Positions 12,367 to 25,843 are shown, numbered from the stretch's first letter. The stretch is DNA of 64,000 nt from Rotaria sp. Silwood1 (GCA_905250075.1 CAJNOP010000190.1:1-64000), one strand, 5' to 3'. Notes: generated by a model from the letters alone, not told the origin. Translations and numbers: made by a program.

Positions 12367-14235
12367 GAATTGCATTAATGAACGTGAAAGTATTGGATAT
12401 GTAGCACAAAAAAAGAGTCTACGACGCGTATAAAATCGAAAAACTCGACTCTCTATACTTTATTGAAATTGATATTTGCTTTTATACGAGAAAATTAATA
12501 ATATAGAATATACGAGAAAATGGATGAAGTATGGACACAGATGGCAACTGAAGTAGATGCAATAATACTGACAATATTAAAAAACAATATATACGTAAAA
12601 GAATTTATTGAAAATTTATGAATGGATTCAATCTGGTTGCACCAATAGCCTATAATATTACATTATTTTGGTACTTTTGTTTTATTAAATAGGTCATTCA
12701 CTTTAAATTCATTACAAGAATATTTATAACAGTGAGAATATGAAATATTGATTCGTTTTTATCCATATGGTGCCTTCTTTAAGTATTCGTCTTTCATAAC
12801 GTTGCATATATTGAAACAATTATTAAACTAATATTCAAGCATTATTGATTCATTTTTATGACTTGAGAACTAATGAAAACAGTCTGTCTATTATGTATCA
12901 AAGTCGAAGATATTTAACTGAATATCAAATATAGAAAGTTATGGCAAATGTATTCTGCAACCAATATGAAGATCGAATCTAATCAAAGTATAATCTGTCG
13001 GATCTTAACGTATGTATGATGATTAAGTAGAGTATAGAAGCGTTGCATCGACTGACAATTTTCTATGAAACGATATGGTTCGGTTTGTAAATTATTTGAC
13101 ATTTCTTGCAAGGAAACGTCTGCAATTGTCGAATACCGGTCGAGCTTATAGTTCATTTGTATATATTATTCGGACGGAGCAATAGAAGTCCAAAATCATT
13201 CACGCCCATACCTTGTCTTCTAGAGGTTATGACTATTTTGCTGAATTTTTCACTTTAGGCAAGCTATCTAATGAAAGATCAAATGACATAGGTTTGACCT
13301 GAAGTTTTAATCATGAATAGATCTCATCAGTATTAGCCTTTTCAGAAAGTTTCACTTAAAACGAAGATTTTACATCAACATATTTAATGATCAAAAAAGT
13401 TGTTGTTTTGATATATGCAAATTTCTTGATCAATCAGCATCTCAAGATGAAAATCCACGTTATTCGATCTTTTATCAGGTACCTTATCTGAAGTCGAAAA
13501 TTCAACGAAGCAGTCATCTTCTGTAAGTACATAGTAAGGATATGAATCCTTTAGGTTTCTACTAACTTTTCTGAGTTATACTAAATCTGGACTGAGTTCA
13601 ATTAGTGTCTAACAGTTGTAGACGTTCCTTTGTTACTTGAAAAATGTATGACGAACGCAAGTAATTTTGATTGCTTAAAAAACCGGCACAGATTTCAATA
13701 GCCGACACAGTTAGGTGCTAAAACTTTAACGTGCACAAAGTCTATTGAATCAGGAATCATGAAACGACGAGTAAAAGACTAATAAACTAATTATATTATT
13801 ATATACAAATTATAGTTGACAACGAATATCTCTGTGAGAATTTTAGCTTTCACCCGTTTCATACATATTTTTTGTATTGCAGATGTATCTGTAGACGATA
13901 AATGCAAATAGCAGAATATTCTTGAAAGAAACATTAAAGAAGACCAACAATAGCTTGCCAAAAATAAGTATGATTACATTTGGCACAATTAGTGATAATA
14001 TGACAGACAGCAAAAATTATATCAAATGTTAATGATTATGTGTATTCTGATGAAAGAAAATCAGAGAAAGTATATTCAATTGTTCTTGAAATATAGTATC
14101 GAAGATACAACAATATGATACAAAATTAATGTTTGAAAAGAAAAGAAAATGGGACTTGATCGAAGTAAAACAAATTTTATTTTAGCATTAAGAAATTATT
14201 AGTGAATCTTCTTTCACTAGATTCAATAAGCTATT
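12367..14235. other. Non-coding stretch upstream of the SCO-spondin-like gene
   Basis: AT-rich sequence with stops in all frames and no convincing exons, RNA gene or repeat that I can see. It should hold the promoter of the SCO-spondin-like gene, which starts at 12366, but I could not single out a TATA box. Confidence 0.4.
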
Positions 14236-14373
14236 TCAAAGCTCTCTTACACCATTTAGTTTTAAATAATTGCTACTACTTCCACCATGATGCATTTGTT
14301 CTAGTTGGTCTATACGCATTTTCAAGATATGACGAGTTGTATTATTTGTCGCACCCAAGTATCCATTAGTATA
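14236..14373 (-). pseudogene. Possible orphan terminal exon
   Basis: On the minus strand, a good acceptor (TTTCATTACTTCAG) is followed by 45 codons of coding-looking sequence (ending NYLKLNGVREL) and a TGA. The reading frame does not join any plausible donor in the RBR gene just upstream: the donors I find there are phase 1, and this exon needs phase 0. It may be an exon fragment of a decayed gene or an alternative 3' exon. Not recognised. Confidence 0.25.
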
Positions 14374-14464
14374 CTGAAGTAATGAAATTAGCGTGAATGA
14401 AATTCATTCATTTTTTATTGATTCAAAGTGTCCGAATTAAAGAAGAAGAAAAAACGAAAGAGTT

Positions 14465-15191
14465 CTAGAAAAGATCAATTATACGCTTGAATATACTTCT
14501 TGTTTCCGTAGCAGGATAATGTTTACATTTACGATTATGTAAATAAGCACCATGTCTTTTTATACCTGAATAAGGCGCAAAACACTCCCAACAGAATTCT
14601 TGCTTGCATTTGAAACAAGTCATATGATCGCAACCTTCATTTTTTTCAATGTGAGAATGACATTTAGGACATTCTTTGGTATTCACATTGATCCAGCGTT
14701 GACTAGCATGTAATTGTCCATCGGTGCGAGGCATATCGTACTCTTCGCATGTCATTCCCTCATGCCATGGGCATTTATGAGTAAAACAAGTTAATAGATG
14801 ACAATTAACACATTGAATTGTGTTATTCATTGTTGCACCTTCGTTCAATTGACCTGAACCACAGCCATGTGCACACCAAACAAATTCAGAATTTTGTTCA
14901 AGAGCTCTGTTAAGTTCAAATAGGGTATAACGCTCGTAGAGAATAGTGTCATCGTACTTGAGAAGAATTAGTTTGATGGTAATATGTGACAAAGGAGTAG
15001 AACATTCCGGGCAATAAATATCGGAGCCAATATTCCAATTATTACGCACATATTCATACATACAACTATCACAGATTGTTCGATTTGGATGTGTACAGTC
15101 ACTGCTACACTGTGTTTCAAAGGCTTCAAATGGTTTTGATTCCATACATACGGCACATGATTGCTCGAATTTCGTCCCATTCTCGTTTGAT
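14465..15191 (-). CDS. RBR-type (RING-IBR-RING) E3 ubiquitin ligase, 5' end incomplete
   Basis: The large exon is open from an acceptor at 15191 to TAG at 14465. The first in-frame ATG (15145) lies inside RING1, whose first cysteines (SCAVCMESKP) are upstream of it, so the true start is in an unidentified exon further right. Numbering from that ATG: RING1 continues to about residue 50 (CPEC); IBR spans about 75-133 (WCAHGCGSGQ, CVNCHLLTC, CPWHEGMTC); RING2 spans about 159-188 (CPKCHSHIEKNEGCDHMTC, FCWEC). The Cys in GCDHMTC, about residue 172, aligns with the catalytic cysteine that accepts ubiquitin in parkin/HHARI enzymes. RBR ligases take ubiquitin from an E2 onto this Cys and pass it to a substrate. 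The short form with no obvious extra domain prevents assignment to a named subfamily. Confidence 0.85.
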
Positions 15192-17480
15192 CTATAAGTG
15201 TGACAAATAATCTGAATTTATTTTTGCAATTCTTGCTACGTAATTTAAAACTTCAGGAATAATCATAACCTTTGTATTTGTTCCTCTTTCAACCTCTTCT
15301 TTCACTTAAAGTTTCAGAAGATTTTCCAAAAAAATTACTTCTTTCAGCGTATAATTTGATTTATGATTTTTTAAGAAATACTTTTCTAATGAGCAATTTT
15401 TTCAGATGCTTAGTGATCCATTGGTTTCTTTTTTGAAGTATCCACTCAATTTTAAAGATAGTTACTCTATAGAAACTTACATTTGACACGATTCAGTAAG
15501 ACAAGATATCGAATCTTGTGTTTTAATGTCAGTATTGTTAACTAAGTTTTGTAACATAGACAATAGTAAGAAATGACCCAGTTATTATAAGATTCCAATA
15601 AACAGTGAGTTGCATTCACACTTTGTTACCTTTATGTACAAGCGTAAGCTTTTTTTTTTATCTCGTTCTTTCATTTGAAGTCTGTCTCTTTCGAGAGAGG
15701 GAAACATGCGTTTGTAAGAATGACTCACTCTTTGCCAGTAGACTTCGTGTTGGCACAGATGAATAATTCTGATTCAGTAGTATTGATTCTATTTGTCAAT
15801 ATATGTTGTACTTCTGAAAATGATCAATAGCGAGAAACAAAAAGCTGGCATTTTTGCCTTAATTACTTAGTACATCATTTTTCATAGCACAATTTAAACG
15901 TTTGCAACGATTTCGTTGAATAAGACGACTGGTATGGCACGTATTTAAGGTATACTATAAGACAAATATGTGACGGATATTGTCCACATGCTGGTTTTTT
16001 CTCTTTCTTTCTTCTATCTGGTGTTTTTGTTACTGTTCTCTCTTGGTTTTTTCGTTCATTAGTTTTCTTGTTTATTTATGATAAGATATCTTTTTCTGAC
16101 TGTATCATGTTAATTCGTGATATATTCCATTTCTTGTTTCATATCTATTATCAATATTTGCTTTTTCTATGCTAGGAGATTTTGCTGAATTTTACGAATA
16201 GAACTTCATGTATATAATAACGTTTCTTTGGACCTGCTAACATTTTACTATTTGTACACTCAACTTGTTTGCATAGAGTTACCTATGATCAAATCAAGAT
16301 TCTTAAATAATACAACAGTTTCTCTTTCTTAAGACAGCTGACTACATGAAGAGCAACTGCTGATTTATTGCTCTTTACTCGTTCAGTTGTCATGGCAAAT
16401 TCTTCTTTCAGTTAATGCATGAGTCATGATTCAAGTCAGACATTTGTTCTGAGCACCTGAGCTTAGTTTCCAATCGAAAAAATCTGAGATCGTAAAATAT
16501 GACGCGTACATATCTGAAATTTGTTTTTGAAAATTCAACGGCATTTAGAAAATGTTAATATGCAGCAAAGAATAATTAACAGCTGACGTGTTCCTTCACA
16601 TGGCGACGCATTATTCGTCCTTAGTGTGACCATTCATATCTTACATGGTTACTGCACGACGAAATCTCAACGGTCTAAAAACAATTGTTATGTGAATTAC
16701 ATCGATTAACTAAGAAAGATAATAATAATCAATAGATATAAAAAGAAAAATATCGAAACAATTTGCATGTATATTTAACATACATAACGAGCCAGAAGTA
16801 TACCAAAAGAGAATTAATACTAAGATCTGTCTCAACAAGATAAAAAATTTAAAAAAATTTGTCTTTATTCTTCTCTAACAAATTCATTTAAAAATTCAAA
16901 TAAGAAAATTTTTCAAATTAACAAACAAGTCACATTCAGCTGCTACATCATGTTAAAGACAGTTGAATGAGATCGATTATTATAACTATGATATTAAACT
17001 CTGTGTTCCTGAAATATATTTAAAATGAATTTCGATGGACTCCAGACAGAGTTCAGAAGACTCGAATGTACTTTGAGCTACTCCAAAACAAAAAGCAAAA
17101 ATTCTATGTGAACAGCTGATATCATTAACGTATGACTACAAACTATCCTTAATGCATATACAGAGTGCAACCTTTGATACCATCCTTACCTCTATATAGC
17201 AATATAAAGAAACTGGTTAGGATTTGAGTGCATTCCAAATAATTTCAGTAAGGTTAAATGTTTTTCCATAAAAACATGTATCAGCTATATATGATCGAAC
17301 ATTATGTGTTATTCTCTTGTTCTGTACTTTCTGTTTGTATACTAACGAACAAGAAACAATTCTCAAGTATATTCTAACACGATGCTTTAATCCTATCTTC
17401 GTGTTTATGTTTAGGTAGAACAGAAGTAGAACTCTAAAAAAGACACATTATCTTCCAGTCCGTCACTTTTCTTTAATTTA
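15192..17480. other. Intergenic region without recognised genes
   Basis: AT-rich, with short chance reading frames only. The missing 5' exon or exons of the RBR gene probably lie in the first few hundred bases, but I could not place them: several GT donors are possible and none gives a clear protein. Confidence 0.4.
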
Positions 17481-17894
17481 CTCAAGCAGACAAGGATTTC
17501 TAAAAATTCTTTTAAACGTCTTAGTCGCGGTTTCCGTTTCAGCGTTTTCACGACCATTCAAAAGCATAACAACCAGTTATTTTGATTGTCAAAAAAGCGC
17601 AAAGATGTCGAGAAAGGCAAGTTATGCATTGAAAAGCATGAAAAAAAATTCTCCAATATTCTGACCTGTTTTGTAGATAAAAATGACTTCTTTGTGCGCT
17701 TTGTATATCAAAAATAGTGTAAGAACTTTTTGAACATTTTCCAGATGCGAAAATTGTTCTTTTAAGAGTCTTCACGCATCGGTGATGATGAAGATAGCTG
17801 GTTGTTATGTTTTTGGAATGAACGTGAAAACGCTCAAACAAAAACCGTGATTAGAATGTTGAAACGAGCTTTTAGAAATTCTTGTCTACTTGAG
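17481..17894. mobile_element. Fold-back DNA element with arms of about 140 bases and TA flanks
   Basis: The sequence starts CTCAAGCAGACAAGGATTTC and ends with the complement, GAATTCTTGT...CTTGAG after small changes. Moving inward, the arms keep matching: CGGTTTCCGTTTCAGCGTTTTCACG at left against the reverse complement of CGTGAAAACGCTCAAACAAAAACCG at right, then AAGCATAACAACCAG against CTGGTTGTTATGTTT. Both sides are flanked by TA (17479-17480 and 17895-17896), as expected for Tc1/mariner-type insertion. No transposase is encoded. Confidence 0.75.
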
Positions 17895-18902
17895 TAATAT
17901 CTTTAAGCTATTATTAATAAATCAAGAACTACAATATATTTTATGAATGAATTATAGAACATAGCATTTGTCATCATTTCTCTTTGCCTGTATTATAGCT
18001 ATGTATAACTTGCATTCAGATTGAATTTATCTATGTAAATACGATTCCATTTATGGTATTGTCTATTGCAATATTGTCATCTCGACATTTTTACAAAAAT
18101 TAAAGCTACGAATTGAATATTTCTATTAATTTTAGTCATCTGTATGATGATCTATATATATCAGAGAGAACACATTTAATGCAAAGTATTTTTGTGTAAA
18201 CGCTCAGTATTATTTACAAATTATGAATAAATAAATTAAACTAACAGTATATAATTTACTAACTATTATGTCTGCTCAGTTAACTAATTTTTTATTCAAT
18301 AAATTAATAATTTGTGTGTATGGATGTAGGTATGATATCGATTGTAGAGTGTGACTATAGCTGTGGGTGTGGGATTCAATGTAGGGTATGAGTGCAGCCA
18401 TCAGGAACATCGGCAACGGCATCGACATCCACACCCAGTTAAATACAAGCTCATGCAATATCAAATCGACTTGTTAATAAAAGCTAATTTTTTTAGTTCA
18501 TAATAGTACCTTTTCTCATTATTTATTCTCCTTTCATTGATCTAGATAACTCGTTTGCATTTTATGTACAATTATTCTTGTAATATAAACAAAACCTAAT
18601 GCAGGAACTTCTTGGTCCAGCGAGTTTTCTAATTTCTAAAGTAGACCAAGCAACCTTTTCTTGTACTTTATATGTTAATTACCTGCAAGAGAAATAACAC
18701 CTGTTTTTATATTTTACATTTTTTTGAATCATTCTTTGAAAAGCATACGTTCATTAACTTTCTTTTTTTATTCACAATAGTAAAAAGTAGTGTAATTTAA
18801 AACCATACATAGTTTGAAAGACAGAAAATGAAACGCAATATCATATTAAAAAAAATATTATTCTTTTCCGAAAATTATCGATTAATTTTTCTTATCATTT
18901 AA

Positions 18903-19264
18903 TTATTTTTTTTTCCATGGATGAACTGCAATTAATACAATTATACCAATTACAATGATGACAACCGCAACTAAAAACAAAGAAGCATACTTCCTATTTC
19001 TAATTCATCGATAAAACAAAACTTACTAATAAAAATCGTAATTTTATAATTGCGCCATTTCATACTTCGTTGAATACGTCTAGCCGAGCCATGAAAATGA
19101 TATGATGATGAACTTAAATCTTCAGCTCGTGCATTCAATGCATCTAATCTATCTCCTCGATCAACTAATTTATCAACAGTTACTCTCAAAACATCTGTTG
19201 TTTCAGCAACATCAGCACGTAATGCTTTTAAATTATTTGTTTTATTATCCACTGGATCACTCAT
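18903..19264 (-). CDS. Synaptobrevin/VAMP-family R-SNARE
   Basis: Two exons (19264-19027, 18970-18903) give 101 residues. After a short N-terminus (MSDPVDNKTNN), the SNARE helix runs about residues 12-70. It carries the zero-layer arginine in KLVDRGDRLDAL and the typical ARAEDLSSSSYHF...RRIQRSMKWRN end. A single hydrophobic anchor (AVVIIVIGIIVLIAV) sits in exon 2, before a lysine tail. R-SNAREs sit on vesicles and pair with three Q-SNARE helices to drive fusion. The length matches VAMP1-3-type proteins (about 100-120). The closest subfamily is not certain. ATG 19264 is preferred because an in-frame upstream Met would add a hydrophobic stretch before the conserved start; the base pair before the ATG is AG, so an acceptor directly at the start codon is possible. 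Confidence 0.85.
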
Positions 19265-20979
19265 CTTCAACACGAAAAAAGGCCAATGTATCACAAATAC
19301 GGTAATAAAGAAATAGATAAGAATTGACAAAAAGTAAATAGAATAACATTTTGTTATGTGTATTTAATGACGACAGGATACAAAAAAAATGCAAAAAAAG
19401 TACGATAGTTCTGTTTATTATTTATGAGTGGCTGCAAACAAAGAACATTGAGATGACAAAATATACAAAAAAACTAGCAAATTTTTCATCAAATTGGGAG
19501 AATTAAATATTAGTGTATGTGTTCGTAATCGGCTTGCTTTGATGAGAAGAAACTAAAATAAAAATGTTCAATAAAAAAAAAACAAAATAATAAAGAAGGA
19601 TCTTGATATTTTCTTAGCACACATCAGCAGAGAAACATATTCACTGTATAAAAATTAGCGATGCAAGAAAATCAAAAAGAATCCAATGTTTAGAACACCC
19701 ACATTATAGTTGTGTGTGATAGAGTTATTTAATCTCGCTCAGTAGGGTTGTGTGTAACAGTGCTTCAAGTCCTCTCATTGTTTAATAAATTAAATTCTCT
19801 GAAACTCAAGTATATTGCTATCGAATTTCAAAGGTATCTCTATTGTGGGTACTGCTGTCAGTTGAAGAAGAAAAACACTAATTCGAAACAGAAGGTATCA
19901 CAGAAGACTATTTTTCTCAAGATGAATTCTTTCAAGAGATCTGCTAGATGATTTCAGTTTCAATCGTCAAAGGAAAATAATGCTCATACATGTATCAAAT
20001 CAACAATTTTTATAAAGATTCTACATGCGTGCGAAGAACTAAGCAAACAAAAAGAAGTCAGAAATAAACCCGTAACTGTGACTTGGCAAAAGCGATTGTG
20101 CTGAACCTTAGTTTCTTTACTTGTACTAAGAAACACCAGATGGATTTCTGTTTTCACCGCTCAGTCATCGAATGTAGTTGATTGTGAATATTATTTTATA
20201 GATTTAGTTTTGATTCTAGCTCATTTTTGTCAAGAAACAGATTTTATGGTATATTACCTCGCCAAATTATCCTATTAAATAAAGTGACGGAACCAGAAAA
20301 GATTTGTAGGGACAAGGGTCTCAGTCCCCTTTTAAATCCGAACATGAGTTATATTCTTCTGTTATAATACAGGAACGTCAAACTTATGGAGGAAGACTGA
20401 ACTTCTTCCAGCCATCTCATGGCATTGCAACTAATTGAATATCGAACTTAATTTAGGAAAGTATATCTAAGCATGAACACGGTGCTAATCGATGAAGAAA
20501 TACAAAATTACTAATGAAATTCTTTTTAATTTTCCAGGTCTTGGAAAAAAGATAGGTCATTTCACTGTTTTGAATGATAGATAATATTCTCTTGCATAGA
20601 CATCCAACTTTTTTAAAATTGAAACTCATTTATACTTTATCAGTCACTTATTGTATTAACTTTTATAAAATGGTATTTTCCTTCTGATGGTAAAAATTTT
20701 CTACTATACGATATTTTAGTCAAAGATTATAATCGAAAAAAAAATAGCGAAGTATTGTTCAAAATACTTCTTAGAAAGTGATCATACAAATTATTCATCT
20801 TTCTCAACCGTTGATCGATCGATCAAATGTTCACTGGAAAATATTTTACCATTGATTCAGGGTAAACTCTTCGTCAAAAACGTATCCTATAACTACTAGG
20901 TTTTTTTCTACAGAATTTCAAGTGATCAACAAGTGAATGAAATTTTGAAATCAAATTTTCAAAAGAAGCAAGCAAACGT
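19265..20979. other. Intergenic region with one repeat trace
   Basis: No gene seen. At 20283-20330 the sequence GTGACGGAACCA...GATTTGTAGG...GGTCTCAGTCCCCT resembles the left part of the small inverted-repeat element at 24751-24822, so a truncated copy of that element lies here. Confidence 0.4.
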
Positions 20980-23900
20980 TCAAATTTGTCTATTTCTATT
21001 CACTGAAAAATAGCATAGCGATAAAACACACACAGAAGTGAAAAATAGTTGATTTTTTTTGTTTATTACCTTCGAATATATCTTGTAACTATGGGAATAA
21101 CTTATTATTACTTTAAAATTAAAATTAATTATTTACCTGAACGAGCTGCCGTGTTAGGTAATGGATTTAACAAAGGTTCATCATCATTATCACTTGATTG
21201 TAATGGACGAGTTTCTACAAAATTCATATTGTAATAAAAATTCTCAAAATAAAAACTTCCTTACCTAAACTATTTACATTTTGACAATAAAAATTATTTC
21301 CTGTCATAGCTGATGTTGACCGAATTCCATATTTTACTTCTAACTCTCTTCTTCTGTCTCGACGTTGTGAAGCTGTTGTTGTGTTAGATAAGTCGTTGGC
21401 ACCACCATAACTTCGACGTTCTTAAGAAAAAAGAATAAATTAGAACGAAGAAAATTTTTATTATTTGCCTTTGTTCATTAAATCTTTTCCATCAGCAACA
21501 CATTCAGATGATACCTCATCATCGTCAAGAAATTGTTCAAAACCACATGCATGTAAACATCTTGAACCAAGTCGAAAATAAGTTCCAATACTTAATAATA
21601 ATATTAACATAGGAAAATAAAAATTAAAACCAAGTGATACAATCGGTATTGCAGTTAAATGGCCCATTATCTGAAAGAGAAAAAACATAAAATATCTTTT
21701 ATTGATATCTCATCTTTTATTTACTAATGTAAAAATTGTTTCTTCATGATCGGTTTTATTTGTAATGGCTTGATCTAAATGTATCATACCAAGAAAATTG
21801 TAACTTAAAGGAGCTGTTAAACGACATAAAAATGTTGCAGCAAATATTAAACTATTTTCATCTGTTAAATGATAAAGTGATAAGTAAAAATAATCTAATA
21901 CTCGAATATGGAATATTGTATAATATGCACAAAAACATAAATATGCAATACTTAAACAACAAAATACCTATCAAAAGAAAATTTGAATTTTTTAATTTAC
22001 ACATATTATTATGATAATCGTACTTCCATAGTAAAATAAGAATAATGATTTCGAGCAGTATTTACACATTGAGCAAAGATGGATAAAACTGGTTTGGTAC
22101 TGAAAAATGTCATTTCAGACCAAATAACTAATATTGATAGGATACCAAGTATGATGCCGGCAAGACGCAGTGCCCATGGGCGTATGAGACAGTATGTATA
22201 CCATTCTAAAATTAAAAAAAAAGAGTGTTCTCTATATCAAGCGATTGAAGTCCGCAATTTACATTAGGAAATAAAGATTGGATATAGCTCATGAAGATAG
22301 ATTTTTTCAAAAATACTAACATCTGGATAACGGAACATTCTTTTCGACTGAAACCTTTCAGAATATTCCCATAATCATCAGATCTATCTATGAACAAGAT
22401 ATCAGGCAGAAGTTTCGTTACTTAATTTTTTGGTAAATACCTAAAGTTGGATCGAAAATTCAATAGTATGAAAATCACATCTGGAATTTGTCTATAACGA
22501 AAAAAATTGTTTCCAAAGCCAGATTGATTTTAGTCAAGAAGATTTCATCTGAATCCATTGAATATTAAAATAAACTTTACTATTTGCAATTAACATTTAT
22601 CTATTTTAAATCGTGTATGTATTTTCACAGACTAATTATACATCGAAATTTTTACCTAATTTAGAATGTTGATCAAATAATTTCTTTCGTAACCATGATG
22701 GTGGATATGGATTTTGTTTAATAAATTCATGATTAGAATTTTTTTCATTGTTAAGAATATCTTCTAAATAAAAAGCTTCATTAATCGTTCTTGTCCATAA
22801 TACTTGGACACGATGATGAACATGTATGTATTTTTTTAAACGTTCATGTAATTTAATTAATTGTTTTTCTGTTTCTGAATCAGGAAAACGATTTGTTACT
22901 GCTATTCGATTATTTTCATAATCTTCCATTGTTAATTTAATCCGATTTGAATATTGTTCAGGAACGATTTTAATTATTTGTTCAAGCTCACGTCTTAAAG
23001 GATCATCACTTTTTATTTCCATACAAAATTTTGTAACATCATCAACAAGAGAATCTAAACGTTCTTCCACATTAATTTTTTCATTGTAAATTTTAGCTAA
23101 TTTGAATTGTGTATGTGCAAGCATATATACTGTTCTAGAATGATTATATATATTTAATGGGACTTCAACAAGACCATAACCAAGCATTAAAACAAGAAGA
23201 AAAAGGCCCCAAGTTGTACTTGCTGCTACTATTGTTGCCTACAATTAAATCAATTTATTAGTATATATTTAATAATTAGATATTCTGTTTGTTTAGTTTA
23301 TCATATATTAATATGCATAGCAAGAGTTTTTTCCAAAAAACATGTCATCAATTATTTGGCCATTTCAGATTTGAGATACAATATTGATTATGTGTCCAAC
23401 AGTTAAATGGTAAAACGGGTCAACATGTGATCGATTCGTGATGATAGGCAATTTCATCATGCCTATAAAGGTGTTCTTGTCATAGTAAATTTCAATCTTT
23501 CTCTTTTTACTCTAAGATAGAGTTTCTGGGTCTTACTTTTGAAATATAAATTGAACTTTATTGAACGAAGAAACAGTAGGTGATGTTTTGACGATTCGAA
23601 ATTTGAGCAGTAGCTTCTTTTGTCATGATTGGATAGAGCTCGTCGAGTTATCTTTAACGATGTTATTTTTGAGACAAAATCTCGAAAAAATAGTTTAAAA
23701 CAAAGTCAGAAAAGTCAAGAAAACTTGAAGCATGCCAACGGCATCAAGTCTTGGTAGCATCAATATTTACTCGAATTGTTAAAAAATATTACTCATGATA
23801 TAGTAAAGAAAAAAAAATTATGCATAATGTTCGAAAAATATTGTTTCATTGTTGTGAAGATCGTTTTTTTCGATACGACAGTGAAACACCGTGTGCACAG

Positions 23901-25843
23901 GTTCTTATTTAGACATTTCGAGCGTCAGAAATTCAGTTTTAAACGAAACAAACCTCCTATTCATATGCATCATGAAAATCTCCATCGAATAGTACATTGA
24001 ACACTTACAACTAGTTTTTGTCAAATTTCAATTCTTACATCCTTACACTGTTATTTTCGAAGAATCTAACCTATGGTTTTCCCAAGGTAGCAATTTGACG
24101 AAAATTAGTTTTAAGTATTGAGTATACTGCTTAATACACATTTTTACGTTGATTTTGAATCTAGTTTAGCTATCATCTAGAGCTGAAGTTCTGCTATTCA
24201 AAATCGCTGAATATGCACCTATGCTGATAGCGTGTTATTATCATATTGAGAAAATCGATTTTCTTAACGATGAAACAATAGTTTTCAAAAATTCTCGATA
24301 ATTTTTTTTTTTCGTAATCATATGGCTAGTAATATCAAAAAATACTCAGATAAATAGTGAGATTACCGAAACTTGACACTGTTGCCGTGCTTCAATTTTT
24401 TATTGGCTTTTCAGATTTTGTTAAGCTAATTTTCCGAATTTTTGCTTCAAAAACAAAATGCTCAGAAATAAATCGACGAAGTCTATCTAAGCATGAGAAA
24501 AACGCCAAGAAGAAAGTATAACTCAGATTTTGAATTACAGGCACCTTATTTAAACCGGCTGACTTTTTTCGTTGAAATATTTTCTTGAATTTCAATATTT
24601 TATCTCACTCATATTCAAAAAATAAGCAAACTATTTTTCATGAGGTTTAATTATATGATTACCCAACTGTAACTCTTCCATTCATTGGGATCACAGCAAG
24701 GACGAAAAAAGGCATGGTTCTGCAGTGATAGATCACAAGTATTAAAAAAAGTGACGAAGCCATAAAAAACTTGTAGCAGAGGGCTCAGCTCCTCTCAGCC
24801 TTATCCATTCTAGCTTCGCCACTAATACAAAAAGTACTGTTTGCTTCTGATGACCTTAGTAAAATATTCATGATTCTACTTCTCCATCAAAACTCGCGAT
24901 TTGTGAATAATCCATTATGCATAAAATCATAGACAATGACTTACAATCACTATGCTAACTCCACTGAAGACTTTAAAAACAATATTTTTCTTTTTAAATT
25001 GCCTTTTCACTGGTAATCATAAAAAGAGAATAAGATCTGCTAAATTCTCTGATCGATTCCTCATTATTTATATTTAGAGAGATTTCTTTTACCGTAAAAT
25101 TTGATGAATTTAATGTCACTTTAGTTGCTACATAAATAATAAGAATAATAAATATAAGTAAAAGTGTTCCATAAAAAATTAAATTTGCTTTAATAGCATA
25201 TTGAATTTTTCCTTTAATAGAAAATTCTCCTAAAAATATTTCAAATAGAAAAAGAACTACATAAACATATGATCGAATTATTGTTAACCTGTTTCACAAA
25301 ATGATTGCATTAATGGTAAAATAAGCCTTAAAAAAAACAATAGAATTAATTTTTTTATCTGAATCATTTTTTTTTATATAATACCAAGTAAGAACTTGTG
25401 ATGTCCAATAGACAATACGCCATAAAACTACATATGAGTGCGGATCAACATAGGACCATGGTTGAGGACATACATTATTTGGTGACTTGTTCTACAAATA
25501 TTCTTCGCTTTATATTTTTTTTTTTACATGAAAATAAATCCTCACATCAATTGAACCATTAATTAATGGCTTTACTGTTGCTGCTGCATGTGACAAACAA
25601 TCTCGATAAGTCGCCTAAAATTGAAAATAATCAAAAGTACAATTTAAAAAAAAGAGTTATTTGTCACACCAATGAAATATCAAGTGGAAGAATAAAAACT
25701 ATAAGAACTGAAAAAAACCATGCAATAAATACAGCACTAGTTGTTATTGGATGTTGTCGACGATAATTACCACAACGATAAAGAAATATAAGTGTTATGA
25801 TACATGAAAAAATTATATCAAAAATAAATGCAAAACTTGACAT
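20980..25843 (-). CDS. LMBRD2: LMBR1 domain-containing protein 2 (multi-pass membrane protein)
   Basis: Twelve exons: 25843-25670, 25614-25546, 25491-25385, 25326-25289, 25229-25093, 23238-22656, 22205-22024, 21967-21725, 21670-21469, 21420-21265, 21214-21137, 21002-20980. The last is tentative (7 codons). The total is 663 residues, close to vertebrate LMBRD2 (about 695). Family landmarks in order: N-terminal segment ending FSVLIVFILPLDISL, PQPWSY...WRIVYWTSQVLTW, GEFSIKGKIQYAIKANLIFYGTLLL, TWGLFLLVLMLGYGLVEVP, a long cytosolic helical region, EWYTYCLIRPW, VIWSEMTFFS, LIFAATFLCRLTAPLSYNFLG and FYFPMLILLLSIGTYFRLGSRCL. LMBRD2 is reported to act near beta-adrenergic receptor signalling; details in this phylum are unknown. 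The intron between exons 9 and 10 uses a GC donor (21467-21468). The 1.85-kb intron 5 holds the small element at 24751. Confidence 0.92.
24751..24822. mobile_element. 72-base inverted-repeat mini-element
   Basis: Starts GTGACGAAGCCATAAAAAAC and ends GCTTCGCCAC, giving 10-base inverted ends (GTG(A/G)CGAAGC). The middle is comparatively GC-rich (GAGGGCTCAGCTCCTCTCAGCC). A partial copy lies at 20283-20330. It is in an LMBRD2 intron. Confidence 0.55.

Noticed and set aside
17548-17841. 97-codon minus-strand frame
   Set aside because: Lies within the fold-back element; its ends come from the two inverted arms, so it is not a separate gene.
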